Below are positions 7,929 through 16,118 of a DNA stretch of 64,000 nt, piece by piece; the first letter of the stretch is position 1; each line of letters opens with the position of its first letter. The DNA lies in NCBI RefSeq assembly GCF_016902295.1, contig NZ_JACJLQ010000018.1:1-64000 (forward strand), read 5' to 3'. A program made the position numbers and the translations under genes. The notes under the pieces are model-generated. The model had not been told where the DNA came from. It saw only the letters and a list, made by a program, of their open reading frames with translations, and ran no database searches. Origin of the DNA: Bacteroides caecigallinarum (GTDB taxonomy: Bacteria > Bacteroidota > Bacteroidia > Bacteroidales > Bacteroidaceae).

Positions 7929-8591
7929 TTAGTTGTTCAAGGTAATGATGGGCCTTATCCGGTGTGCCTGTGTCTTCGGGGTCTCCTGCATGGCTCCGCT
8001 GCCTATCGAGTAGAGCCACGCTTTGGCGGTCTGTTGCCCCTCTACTTCCGTCGAGGTCCAGTACCAGCAGTCGCCTGTGCTGTCTGTGGGCAAGATGTCT
8101 CCGCCGCATTTTTCCAGTACGGGATTGACGACCTCCCGTGCCGCATACAGCAGGCGCATCTCCGCCACCGAGGGGATGTATGCGCTCTGTCCGTAGCACC
8201 ACAGGTCGAATACCGCTTCCGCCATCGGCGAGGCGGTCTCCCGGGTGTCATATAGGGCAAAGGTGTTCGTGTTCCCGTCGAACGCTTCCGTGTCGGCGGA
8301 TGTTCCTTGCTCCACGCCCAGAGTGTCCGCAAAGGCTTTGGGAGCGATGTCCCACAGATAGACGGCACGACCGTTCTCTTCTGTGTCGCCGTGCTTGCCG
8401 GTGTCGAATACGATGGCCACGGCCCGCTTGCCGGAAGTTTGGTACAACTCGTAGGAAAGGACCGTGCCGTCGTCGCAGAGGACATGTCCGGGCCGTACCG
8501 TCATGTCCGGAGTCTCGATGTGTGCGTCGCAGGCGGCCAGAGTTAAGACTGCCGCCACCGCAATGATGATATGTATCTTGTTTATTGTCAT
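7929..8591 (-). CDS. Transfer-operon lipoprotein, DUF1566-like fold
   Basis: A 220-residue protein with a lipoprotein signal peptide and lipobox (VLTLAAC, cysteine about 20). The C-terminal half resembles DUF1566 or Lcl-type domains with a C-lectin-like fold: AYIPSVAEMRLLYAAREVVNPVL, then DCWYWTSTEVEGQQTAKAW and a closing HRIRPI. These often occur in cell-surface lipoproteins of Bacteroidales. Within a mating operon it could serve surface contact or stabilise the outer-membrane part of the channel. It is 13 bp upstream of the alpha-CTD-like gene and 34 bp downstream of traO. Confidence 0.65.
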   Translation of the reverse strand: MTINKIHIIIAVAAVLTLAACDAHIETPDMTVRPGHVLCDDGTVLSYELYQTSGKRAVAIVFDTGKHGDTEENGRAVYLWDIAPKAFADTLGVEQGTSADTEAFDGNTNTFALYDTRETASPMAEAVFDLWCYGQSAYIPSVAEMRLLYAAREVVNPVLEKCGGDILPTDSTGDCWYWTSTEVEGQQTAKAWLYSIGSGAMQETPKTQAHRIRPIITLNN

Positions 8592-8625
8592 CTGTTCATA
8601 TTTTTATTTTCCCTCATTTCATCAG

Positions 8626-9174
8626 TTATTTTACCGGCAGTTTCACGCCGAGCACGACACCTGCCCGCAGCAGGTCGGCTCCCTTTATCATCACGTCGCC
8701 CTTCGCCTGCCAGAAGAACACCCATCCCGACCGCAGCACATAGTTGTGTTCGTAGCCGAGGTGGATGCCGCCGAGGAATCTCTTCGTGTCACTGCCGCCC
8801 GATGCCCCGATGCGCAGGTTGCCGTAGTGGTTCCTGCCGCGTACCACGCAGGGCTTGTAGGCCACGCCGAAGCCGTAGGTGCGGTAGTTCCGCCAGAACG
8901 ATTCCGGGCAGATATGCCCGCACGTCTCACAGTCTTTCCATTGCAGGTAGCCGTTAGCGAAGAACTCCCAGGCATTGTTGTAGTTCGTCTCATGTTCGTA
9001 GGCAAGGGTCAGATCCATGCCGTTCCGGTACAGCAGCCCGGCTCCGAGCGAGAGCCGTCCGGTGTTCCGCTGTGCCGAAGCTGTTACAGACAAGGTGAAC
9101 ACGGCCACCGCCAAGGCAAGCAGTCTGTTTCTTGTCCTTCCCTTATTTTTCAATGCTTCACTCATCATTTCCAA
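8626..9174 (-). CDS. traO: Conjugative transposon protein TraO-like outer-membrane protein
   Basis: A 182-residue exported protein. A signal sequence ends near AVFTLSVTASAQ, and the mature part is rich in alternating, aromatic beta strands (LSLGAGLLYRNGMDLTLAYEH, YGFGVAYKP, GIHLGYEHNYVL, AGVVLGVKL), which fits a small beta-barrel as proposed for TraO of Bacteroides elements. A CETCGHIC motif in an external loop holds cysteines that could form disulfides. The position after traM, the methyltransferase and traN agrees with the usual M-N-O order. The start could be the second or third methionine instead of the first. Confidence 0.7.
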   Translation of the reverse strand: MEMMSEALKNKGRTRNRLLALAVAVFTLSVTASAQRNTGRLSLGAGLLYRNGMDLTLAYEHETNYNNAWEFFANGYLQWKDCETCGHICPESFWRNYRTYGFGVAYKPCVVRGRNHYGNLRIGASGGSDTKRFLGGIHLGYEHNYVLRSGWVFFWQAKGDVMIKGADLLRAGVVLGVKLPVK

Positions 9175-9208
9175 TTCTTAATTCGTCACTCTTAATTCTT
9201 CATTGACA

Positions 9209-10060
9209 TCATTCCTCCTCCAATAGCGATTGGTCAAACGAATCGGCGGCAAGCACGTCCTCGTAGTCGATGTGCAGGCTGATGTTGCGCCCGCTGATCT
9301 GTTTCTCCGTCATCTCGATGGTCAGCACCTTGTCGTTGGGGAAGGTCATCTTCTTGACGACTATCACATTGCGGTAGCCCCGCTTGAATGATTTTCCCGG
9401 TTCCAGCACCATTGCCGGAGTCAGCTCAATGACCTGCGAATTGGTTGCTTTCGACACCTTCTTGTCAGCGAGCTTCACACGGATTTCATCGATGTCAAAC
9501 CGGATATGGGTCTTGTTCTCTATCGAGAAGTCGATGAAGAAGTAGTCGCCGGCCGCATAGATGTTGTTCAGCCGCATGGTCAGGCGGTGTGCCTTGCTCG
9601 CCACGTTCCGTATCTTGGCCGGGGAGTTCCAGATGCGTCTGGCCAGTCCGGTCATCTCCGCTGTGGACATGGAGACGGTGGGATTGTGGTAGGCTTCCCG
9701 TTCCGCAGGCAGTATCTCCTTGTCGGTCACGGCTTCCTTCAGCCGGGTAGTATAGAGTAGCGCGTACTGCGTGCGGTAGCGTTCCGTCACGATGGTGACG
9801 ATGGCGAGCACTTCGCCGTCCTCGTGTCCGGCCTCCTTGGGCTTCAGGCGGATAATGTTGTCCAATGGCTGGTCACCCGCCACCTTGTCGGTGGAGATGT
9901 CCACCAGTCGGACGGGTTCCGATGCCGTGATGACGGTCGTCACCTGCTCGTTCACGGTGAGCAGCTCCATTTCCTCGTAGGTTTTCTGGGCTTTTGCCTC
10001 GTATGCGGCGCACAGTCCGGCCGCAAGGAGAAACAGGCCCGTCATTCGATGTCTGTTCAT
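9209..10060 (-). CDS. traN: Conjugative transposon TraN, VirB9-like channel protein
   Basis: A 283-residue periplasmic or outer-membrane protein with a signal peptide ending near AAYEAKAQ. An N-terminal region with VTTVITASEPVRLVDIS and a C-terminal beta-rich region with YYFIDFSIENKT-like and KSFKRGYRNVIVVKKMTFP stretches match the TraN (DUF4138) family, the VirB9-like core-complex component of Bacteroidetes mating channels. It follows the inserted methyltransferase gene by 12 bp and precedes traO by 34 bp. The order traM-(methyltransferase)-traN-traO supports the name. Confidence 0.8.
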   Translation of the reverse strand: MNRHRMTGLFLLAAGLCAAYEAKAQKTYEEMELLTVNEQVTTVITASEPVRLVDISTDKVAGDQPLDNIIRLKPKEAGHEDGEVLAIVTIVTERYRTQYALLYTTRLKEAVTDKEILPAEREAYHNPTVSMSTAEMTGLARRIWNSPAKIRNVASKAHRLTMRLNNIYAAGDYFFIDFSIENKTHIRFDIDEIRVKLADKKVSKATNSQVIELTPAMVLEPGKSFKRGYRNVIVVKKMTFPNDKVLTIEMTEKQISGRNISLHIDYEDVLAADSFDQSLLEEE

Positions 10061-10072
10061 GTCTATGCTTTT

Positions 10073-10861
10073 TTATTGTTTATTCCCGTTGTTCATTCTT
10101 TCCCTCTGTTCGCCTTCCTCCCGTATTCGCTGCTCGGCAATTTCGCAATAACTCTTGTCGATTTCGAAGCCGATGTAGTGCCGGCCTGTCCGCAGGGCGG
10201 CGATGGCGGTCGTCCCGGAGCCGATGCAGTTGTCCAACACGAGGTCGCCCTCGTCTGTGTAGGTCCGTATCAGGTATTCTATCAGGGCTACTGGCTTCTG
10301 TGTGGGGTGGTAGAAGGCTCCCTTGCAGTGTTCCTTGGGTACGGATACTACCGATGTCGGGTATTTGTCATCGGCTATGCGCACTGGGGCGAGCTTCATG
10401 CCACCGTAGCAGCGGTTGGTGAAACCTTCCGTCTTGCGGCGGTCATGGTTCCGTTTTTCGGGCGGGCACGGGGTCATCTGTGGGTGGTACACCGGCAGTT
10501 TCCGGTAGAACACCACGATGTCCTCATGCTGGCGCATGGGCATCCGGTTGGCGTTCAGGTGGCCGCTCACCCTGTCCTTGTGCCAGACGAGGTTGTATCT
10601 CCACAGCTTGGGCTGTGACAATACCAGTTCCGCCGTGAACATGCCTTGTGCGAACAGGATGATGGGGCTGTCCGGCTTGGTGATTCTCAGGTACTGCTCC
10701 CATAAGGGTGCAAGCGGGATTTTTTGGTCCCACCGGGCAGCCCCGTTCTGCCGGTTCAGCACGCCGTAAGGCAGATCCGCAATCACGGCATCGACGCTTC
10801 GGTCGGCTATCTGCTTCATCCCTTCCAGGCAGTCCATGTGGTATATCTTGTCTTGCTCCAT
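10073..10861 (-). CDS. Orphan beta-class DNA methyltransferase (N6-adenine or N4-cytosine)
   Basis: A 262-residue amino-methyltransferase. Motif IV is DLPYG (about residues 29 to 33), where DPPY is usual. Motif I is at the far end as LVLDNCIGSGTTAIAALRTGRHYIGFEID. Catalytic motif before the AdoMet-binding motif defines the beta class. HPTQKP, just before motif I, is also typical. There is no restriction endonuclease or specificity gene nearby. The gene is inserted between traM (11-bp gap) and traN (12-bp gap), so it is transcribed with the transfer genes. A likely role is to mark the ICE before or during entry into a new host so that restriction is evaded; that role is inferred. The start at 10861 was chosen because the upstream part of the frame overlaps traM. 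Confidence 0.85.
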   Translation of the reverse strand: MEQDKIYHMDCLEGMKQIADRSVDAVIADLPYGVLNRQNGAARWDQKIPLAPLWEQYLRITKPDSPIILFAQGMFTAELVLSQPKLWRYNLVWHKDRVSGHLNANRMPMRQHEDIVVFYRKLPVYHPQMTPCPPEKRNHDRRKTEGFTNRCYGGMKLAPVRIADDKYPTSVVSVPKEHCKGAFYHPTQKPVALIEYLIRTYTDEGDLVLDNCIGSGTTAIAALRTGRHYIGFEIDKSYCEIAEQRIREEGEQRERMNNGNKQ

Positions 10862-10872
10862 TTTCGTCTTGT

Positions 10873-12024
10873 CTATTGTTTCTGGTTTCCGTTTACTAAA
10901 TACACGAAGGTGCCGTACTTCAGTTTGACCTTGTTCTTCTTGATGGCCTTGCTGATGGCGTTGCTCGTTTTCTGGTAGGCGTTCTGCACGGCCTGCATTC
11001 CCCATTGGGCGAGGTTGTTGCCATAGCCGCCGGTGTTCATGCTCAGGTTGCCCGACATGGCGCTGCTGGCCACGTCCTTGCTCGTCTCCCGGAACTGGCT
11101 TTCCGGCACATACAGTCCTTCCAGCCCGTCGGTGTCGTACAGCGAGAGGCTGACCTTGACCAGCTTGTCACCCACGAGGATGCTGCTGATGCTGCCTTTC
11201 ACCCTTCCGGAGGAAAAGCCGCTGACCGTGGCATACAGGTAGGTGCCCTTTCGGAGGGTGCTTCCGTCTATCTCCACATCGTCCAGCAGGCGCAGACGCA
11301 CACGCGAGCCGTCCACGGCCTTGATGTCCTCGTCGATGATGGCCTGGATGAGCCTGGGCTCTTGGCTGCTCCGGTCAAGTGTGTGGAAGTAGTCCGAGGA
11401 TGCCTTGGCTTTCTTCACCACCTCGCTGGCCTTGTCATTCTCACCGGGAGTTTTCACGGCACGGCTGTCCTCGTCGATGCGGCCCTCTGCCTGCGGTTCC
11501 ACTGGTGGTACCTCTGTTTGGGCCGTGTCCTCTTTTGCCGGCGGGGTCACTTCCTGCTGTCCGCGCAGCCTGGCTTCGGCAAGGGCTTTCTCCAGTTCCG
11601 CGAGGGCTTCTTCTTCCCGTTTCTTGGCGTCGGCAGCTTCCGCCGCCATACTCTTTTCCTGTTCGAGTTCTCCGAGCAGGGCGATGTCGTCATCGGTGTA
11701 TTTCGATTCATATTCTTCCTTGTTTTCATCGGGTTCGTCCCTTTCAATGTTGTCCACGGCGGTATAGTCCTGTATCCGGCCCCATGATTTTGTCATGTTC
11801 TCGTACTTGCTGCCTATGCCGTCCCCGTTCTTAAGGGTGGCTTCCGGAAGTTCCGGGTTCAGGAACTCGGTGGTCTGCAGCGTGGTGTCCTGCACTTCGG
11901 CCTTTTCGGTGCGGAACAGGTCGAAGATGAAGTACGACGCGCCGAGCAGCGGCAGGTAGAGGATGGCCGGAAGCATGTACTTCGGTTGCCTGAAATTGAT
12001 TTTCTCCAATATGCTCATCGTCAT
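10873..12024 (-). CDS. traM: Conjugative transposon TraM, VirB10-like
   Basis: A 383-residue inner-membrane-anchored protein. One transmembrane helix lies near the N-terminus (MLPAILYLPLLGASYFIFDLF). A charged, coiled and proline-rich region follows (about residues 100 to 215, with many Glu, Ala and Lys), and then a C-terminal domain including VRLRLLDDVEIDGSTLRKGTYLYATVSGFSSGRVK, typical of the TraM domain of Bacteroides elements. The layout of anchor, periplasmic linker and beta-rich end is that of VirB10. Its start overlaps the stop of the TraL-like gene (ATGA, 12021-12024). Confidence 0.82.
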   Translation of the reverse strand: MTMSILEKINFRQPKYMLPAILYLPLLGASYFIFDLFRTEKAEVQDTTLQTTEFLNPELPEATLKNGDGIGSKYENMTKSWGRIQDYTAVDNIERDEPDENKEEYESKYTDDDIALLGELEQEKSMAAEAADAKKREEEALAELEKALAEARLRGQQEVTPPAKEDTAQTEVPPVEPQAEGRIDEDSRAVKTPGENDKASEVVKKAKASSDYFHTLDRSSQEPRLIQAIIDEDIKAVDGSRVRLRLLDDVEIDGSTLRKGTYLYATVSGFSSGRVKGSISSILVGDKLVKVSLSLYDTDGLEGLYVPESQFRETSKDVASSAMSGNLSMNTGGYGNNLAQWGMQAVQNAYQKTSNAISKAIKKNKVKLKYGTFVYLVNGNQKQ

Positions 12025-12377
12025 TGTTCTTTTGGTGGTTGTACATACAGCTCGGATGACCGGTGCCTTTCCCGCAGGATGCTGTCCTGCATCTCGGTGG
12101 CTGTCCGCTTTACGGGTTGACGGTGGTACACGACGGTCAGCCGGTAGATGTTCCATGCCAGCCCTGCGGCGACGAAGGCAAATACGATGACAAGGAAAAG
12201 GGTGCGGTGCACGTTGGCAAAGCCCTGCACCTTGGCGGCCGCCTTGTCTATCCGGGTCGCCTTGGCGAACCTGCGCCCGGCATTCACCTCCCGCTCGTAG
12301 CGTTCCTTGTATTTCGGGTCGTTCCTGTCCGGCATCTTCTCGCCGAGCAGCATGCGTCTGAATCCTTTGATGTTCAT
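12021..12377 (-). CDS. TraL-like small membrane protein
   Basis: A 118-residue protein with a basic cytoplasmic N-terminus (about 50 residues), one transmembrane helix (about 58 to 80, TLFLVIVFAFVAAGLAWNIY) and a short periplasmic tail. It occupies the place of TraL between traK and traM in Bacteroides elements. It has no enzymatic motif. It is 13 bp downstream of traK and overlaps traM by 4 bp, so translational coupling is likely. Similarity to TraL is mainly positional. Confidence 0.6.
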   Translation of the reverse strand: MNIKGFRRMLLGEKMPDRNDPKYKERYEREVNAGRRFAKATRIDKAAAKVQGFANVHRTLFLVIVFAFVAAGLAWNIYRLTVVYHRQPVKRTATEMQDSILRERHRSSELYVQPPKEQ

Positions 12378-12390
12378 GGTCGTTCCTCCT

Positions 12391-13005
12391 TTAATAGTTG
12401 TTCTTTGTCTTCTGCTCGATGTCCTTGTTCAGCAGCGTGCGCCAGTTCACGATGAGCAGCCCGTGCGGGTTGTTCTCCGTGCGCGGCACCCGTTTGAGCT
12501 GTCCGGCTGTGACCAGTTCGCGCATCAGGATGTTGCTCCGGCGTTCGATGCGCTGCCGTCCGTAGTAGGTGAACTCCATTTTGGCTGCATCGAATCGGAT
12601 GCTGTCGCAGAAGATGGAGAACACCGCGCTCGTTCCGAGAATGTTGCTGTAGAAACCTTTCTCTTTGAGCGTATTATATTGTGCCAGTCCGGTCTCGTCC
12701 ACCAGGTACATGGCCTTCTCCATCGTGTAACGGATGTACTTGTCATCCGGCGCAAGGGTGAAAAAGTAATGGTGGAACATTTCGACATGGCTCTTGGCCT
12801 CGACATCGAGCGTTTCGTCCATCGTGGTCTGGCTGACTAATATCGGCACGTTGCCGTCCAGCACATAGACTTTCTTGTGCGCGTCCGCGACCATTGTCCG
12901 GGCAGTCCAGATGCTCGACACGCTGATGATGACGCATCCCACAAGGAAAGCCGTGCAGACGATGCCTGTCAGCCTGATTTTGTTCTCCAGATTCTTTATG
13001 ACCAT
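12391..13005 (-). CDS. traK: Conjugative transposon TraK, VirB8-like
   Basis: A 204-residue protein with one N-terminal transmembrane helix (about residues 14 to 33) followed by VYVLDGNVPILVSQTTMDETLDVEAKSHVEMFHHYFFTL, the characteristic start of TraK of Bacteroidetes elements, and a compact periplasmic domain. VirB8-like proteins nucleate the mating channel in the inner membrane. The gene overlaps the preceding 136-residue gene by 10 bp and precedes the TraL-like gene by 13 bp. Confidence 0.85.
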   Translation of the reverse strand: MVIKNLENKIRLTGIVCTAFLVGCVIISVSSIWTARTMVADAHKKVYVLDGNVPILVSQTTMDETLDVEAKSHVEMFHHYFFTLAPDDKYIRYTMEKAMYLVDETGLAQYNTLKEKGFYSNILGTSAVFSIFCDSIRFDAAKMEFTYYGRQRIERRSNILMRELVTAGQLKRVPRTENNPHGLLIVNWRTLLNKDIEQKTKNNY

Positions 13006-13406
13006 TGCCTGCCTCTTTTTTCGCTGTTCAACCTACGTACATATTCGTCATGCAGCATGGGGATGATGCAGTCCTGCAGCTCGTCCAGCAGAGGGTCGAA
13101 ATGTTCGGAGAAGACATGGGTGTAATGCCCCTGCATGAACACATGCACGAACACCCACCAGATGCCGCGTCTGCGCTTGTGCGGGTTCCTGCAAAGCCTT
13201 GCCAGATGCAGGCGGTAGGCGAGGTATTCCACAAGGGGCGAGATGTACCGGTCGTCACACTCGAAACCTTCGTCGAGTTCCTCGTACTTCCGGTCAAGCG
13301 TATGGTTCTCCGGCACTTCCGTAATCTCTTCCTGCATCCGTTTCTCGGCATACCGGCGGAAATTCTCGTCCGCCAGCCATTTCTCGATTCTTTTCTTGGT
13401 TTTCAT
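12996..13406 (-). CDS. Small charged protein of the transfer operon
   Basis: A 136-residue, strongly charged protein without signal peptide. One weakly hydrophobic stretch (RGIWWVFVHVFMQGHYTHVF) could touch a membrane. Tandem EL, DE and RR pairs suggest a helical cytoplasmic protein. I do not recognise the family. It sits between traJ and traK and overlaps traK by 10 bp, so it is certainly in the operon. Frame use and overlap support a real gene. Confidence 0.65.
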   Translation of the reverse strand: MKTKKRIEKWLADENFRRYAEKRMQEEITEVPENHTLDRKYEELDEGFECDDRYISPLVEYLAYRLHLARLCRNPHKRRRGIWWVFVHVFMQGHYTHVFSEHFDPLLDELQDCIIPMLHDEYVRRLNSEKRGRQWS

Positions 13407-13456
13407 ATCCTTTTTGTTTTATGATTGATGATAGTTCTTAATGGGTCAGAGTTTCC

Positions 13457-14590
13457 TTATCGCGTCATGGTTCCGATGGCGCCCGTGGCTGTCATCTTCG
13501 CCTGTTGTGCCACGCCCTCACCGAAGTTACGGGTCGAGAAGGCGGTGTCTCCCTCCGGTATCATCCATGCGGCCAAATCCGGCACAAGGTTCAGGCATTT
13601 CAATGCCACGATGCTCGCCGCCATCAGGTAGCCGGCGGAGAAGAACGAGTTCTGCAGGTAGGCGGCCATCGTCTGCTCGCTCGCCGTTATCGCCGTCAGG
13701 TTCTCCACCTGGATGCACAGCACGATGTCGAACAGGAGCAATACGTAGAAGCCCACGAAGTAGAGCATCGCCCCGTAGAAGTGTACCGTCAGATACCTCG
13801 TGAGCCACTTCGCCCACGCGCCTTCCCATTTGGGCAGCAGGCTGAAAGCCCACTGTATTGGCCCGAATATCGTCAGCATCCCCAGCAGGATCTGCTGGCA
13901 GTATATCGTCGCCCACCACCCGATACGGAACACCACAAGGGCGATGAGCATGATGATTTTGTCGATGCCCACGACGATGCCGGAGGTCAGCGAGGTGAAC
14001 CACAGCTTGGCCGCGTCTTTCTCCATGCTGGTCACTTCGTCCACGCCGGTCTGTTCCATCGTGGCCTCTATCAGGTTCGGGTCGGATGTTCCGGTATGGG
14101 CCACGTCCGCCTGCGCCTGTAGGCTGGTGTACATCGTGTCCCTGACAAAGATGAGTTCCTGCGCTTCCTCGAACTTGTCGCTGATTTGCGCGGCTTCCGC
14201 CTGATAGAGGTCGTGGGTGTACGAGCCGATGCAGTTCGGGATGTAGGACAGGAAGTCCAGGAAGCACCAGTTGCTGCCGCTGCCTGCCATGCCCGTATCT
14301 GCCGGAGGATACCACCAGCACAGCACAAGCGACACAGCCAGCGGTCTGAACAGTTTCATTATGTCCAGAGGCTCGTGCTTGACCATCATCTTGTAGGCCA
14401 TGCCCGCCGTCATGATGATGGCGAACAGGGCGGCGAGTGCCATGCACATCTGCAGGATCCACCAGAACGGGCCTTGTGCACCGGTAAACGTGGCGTCGGT
14501 CAGAAACTCGTTGGTCTGAAAGATGACATCATCTATTTCCTCTTCCAGAAGGTCTATGCCGAAATTCGATAGGATATTTCCGTCTGCCAT
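13457..14590 (-). CDS. traJ: Conjugative transposon TraJ, VirB6-like polytopic membrane protein
   Basis: A 377-residue protein with many transmembrane helices, among them one near residues 47 to 68 (MCMALAALFAIIMTAGMAYKM), LAVSLVLCWWYPP, GIVVGIDKIIMLIALVVFRIGWW, a loop with QQILLGMLTIFGPIQWAFSLLPKWEGAWAKWL, and YGAMLYFVGFYVLLLFDIVL. The GPIQWAFSLLP-W-x-x-A-W-x-x-W segment is the hallmark of TraJ in Bacteroidetes conjugative transposons. It would form the inner-membrane pore of the channel. The C-terminal tail is short and polar. Confidence 0.85.
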   Translation of the reverse strand: MADGNILSNFGIDLLEEEIDDVIFQTNEFLTDATFTGAQGPFWWILQMCMALAALFAIIMTAGMAYKMMVKHEPLDIMKLFRPLAVSLVLCWWYPPADTGMAGSGSNWCFLDFLSYIPNCIGSYTHDLYQAEAAQISDKFEEAQELIFVRDTMYTSLQAQADVAHTGTSDPNLIEATMEQTGVDEVTSMEKDAAKLWFTSLTSGIVVGIDKIIMLIALVVFRIGWWATIYCQQILLGMLTIFGPIQWAFSLLPKWEGAWAKWLTRYLTVHFYGAMLYFVGFYVLLLFDIVLCIQVENLTAITASEQTMAAYLQNSFFSAGYLMAASIVALKCLNLVPDLAAWMIPEGDTAFSTRNFGEGVAQQAKMTATGAIGTMTR

Positions 14591-14603
14591 TTCCGTTTCT
14601 TTT

Positions 14604-15374
14604 TTAGTTCCTGTTCACGGTTTCTTCTCCGTCGCTTCCTCCGCTGCCGCCACCCGTCTGCGAGCCACGCACGGCAAACCGGGATTCGTTCCACCGCTCC
14701 ACGGCATCGCGCAGGATGCTTCCTTTGTCGATAGGCTGTGCTTCTTCTGCGTTCAGCAGTCCCTCCGTCACGGTGGCGTTCTGTTTCCGTGCGAGGTAGA
14801 GGATGAGCGTCCCGTTCTGCCGGGCCACATCCTCGCTGATGCGCAGGTACTCTTTCTTCCGCTGGGCGTTGGGCATGTAGGCATCCTTGGTGGCGTTGAT
14901 GGCGCACTGGTACACCTGATAATATTCTTCCCAGCGTTCCCGTTCGTCCGGCGTGCCGCCACACAGGAGAATGCGGTCGATGTTGCGCCGGAAGCGTTCC
15001 ATCTGTCCGTTCACCTTGTCGCCCTCGGCAAGCCAGGCCAGGTCCACCTGCCTGTCGGCCACGTTCAATGCCTCGACAGCGGCCCGTTTGACCAGTGCCG
15101 AGTCGATGGCTTCCGCCTCGTCCGTCTGGTTGTAGAGGTTCACTCCGGCCAGCGTCCGGAACGACAGCTTGTTCTTCGCCGCCGCCGTCTTCTTGTACTT
15201 GTTGTGCAGCAGCGTGTAGTAGATTTCCGGGGTGAATGCCCCGGTGCCGGTTTCCATCACGGTAATCTGGTTCTGCTTGGGCGAGTCGTGGTTGTAGGTC
15301 ACATACTGCGCATGGGCGGCATGTGCCGTCAGGACTGCCGCCGCAAGAAGTGTCATTGTTCGTTTCATGTGCAT
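14604..15374 (-). CDS. Exported helical protein of the transfer operon
   Basis: A 256-residue protein with a clear signal peptide (MKRTMTLLAAAVLTAHAAHAQ); the true start is probably the third codon of this frame. The mature part is mainly alpha-helical and ends in a glycine and serine-rich tail (GSQTGGGSGGSDGEE). I recognise it only as a protein that accompanies tra genes in Bacteroidales. A minor pilus or VirB5-like role in the periplasm is possible. The gene lies 18 bp from its upstream neighbour, a similar exported helical protein, and 13 bp before traJ. Confidence 0.6.
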   Translation of the reverse strand: MHMKRTMTLLAAAVLTAHAAHAQYVTYNHDSPKQNQITVMETGTGAFTPEIYYTLLHNKYKKTAAAKNKLSFRTLAGVNLYNQTDEAEAIDSALVKRAAVEALNVADRQVDLAWLAEGDKVNGQMERFRRNIDRILLCGGTPDERERWEEYYQVYQCAINATKDAYMPNAQRKKEYLRISEDVARQNGTLILYLARKQNATVTEGLLNAEEAQPIDKGSILRDAVERWNESRFAVRGSQTGGGSGGSDGEETVNRN

Positions 15375-15392
15375 ATCCTTTTCCTTTTTTCG

Positions 15393-16118
15393 TTAATAAT
15401 CCAGTCTTCCGGCACCGCGCCAGCGGCCAAAGGCTCCGTCGATGATTTCCTGACGGCTGCGTGCCTGGTATATCTTTTCTTTCCAGTAGCCGATGCGTAC
15501 CTGTATGTATCGCCATGTCTCCATATAGGCACGGTTCAGGTGCCGCTCGATGTCGTCGAGAGAGCCGTTGATGGCTTCCATGACCATCAGCAGGTCGGAA
15601 GTCGAGCAGGCAGCCGCTCCGGTGGCGTACAGCACAAGGTCGTTGAGCGACTTGTACAACTGTTCCCCGTCATTGGCGATGTCTTCTATCGCTTTCTTGT
15701 TTATCGTGAGTATCAGGAGGTCTTCCGGCTCGGCCTTTCCGCGCTTCAGCACCTTGTCGTTGAACTCGGTCAGCATCTCCTTGTAATCGCCGATGCGGTC
15801 GCTCACAGTCGTATAGGTGTCCTTGGCGTTCAGCACCGTCCGCAGGGACTGGTACATCACGTCGATGACATCAAAGGCGCGTGTGTACCGGTCAAGGTCC
15901 ACGTTCAGCTCCTTGTATTCCACGGTAGCGTCCTTGCTGTACTCATGCAGCAGCTTGTTGCTGTATTCCAGGGTGGAACGTGCCAGCAGCAGGCTGCGCT
16001 GTTTCTTGTGGTCGTTGATGTAGGCTTCCACCGATACGATGTCGAAAGTCCATTGGGCTTTGGCGACATACGGCAGAAGAGCCAGCAGCAGGAAGGTCAA
16101 AGTCAGTCTCTGTCTCAT
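15393..16118 (-). CDS. Exported helical protein, VirB5/TraI-like by position
   Basis: A 241-residue protein with a signal peptide cleaved near YVAKAQW. The rest is a long helical bundle (YKELNVDLDRYTRAFDVIDVMYQSL and similar), with a hydrophobic patch LVLYATGAAACSTSDLLMVM. VirB5-type pilus-tip proteins have this size and make-up, and TraI of Bacteroides elements is also an exported helical protein at a comparable position, but I cannot show homology. The start overlaps the stop of the 847-residue gene by 4 bp (ATGA, 16115-16118). Confidence 0.6.
   Translation of the reverse strand: MRQRLTLTFLLLALLPYVAKAQWTFDIVSVEAYINDHKKQRSLLLARSTLEYSNKLLHEYSKDATVEYKELNVDLDRYTRAFDVIDVMYQSLRTVLNAKDTYTTVSDRIGDYKEMLTEFNDKVLKRGKAEPEDLLILTINKKAIEDIANDGEQLYKSLNDLVLYATGAAACSTSDLLMVMEAINGSLDDIERHLNRAYMETWRYIQVRIGYWKEKIYQARSRQEIIDGAFGRWRGAGRLDY

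Noticed and set aside
10073-10861. A restriction-modification system
   Set aside because: Only a methyltransferase is present; neighbouring genes are transfer genes and no endonuclease or specificity subunit is seen.
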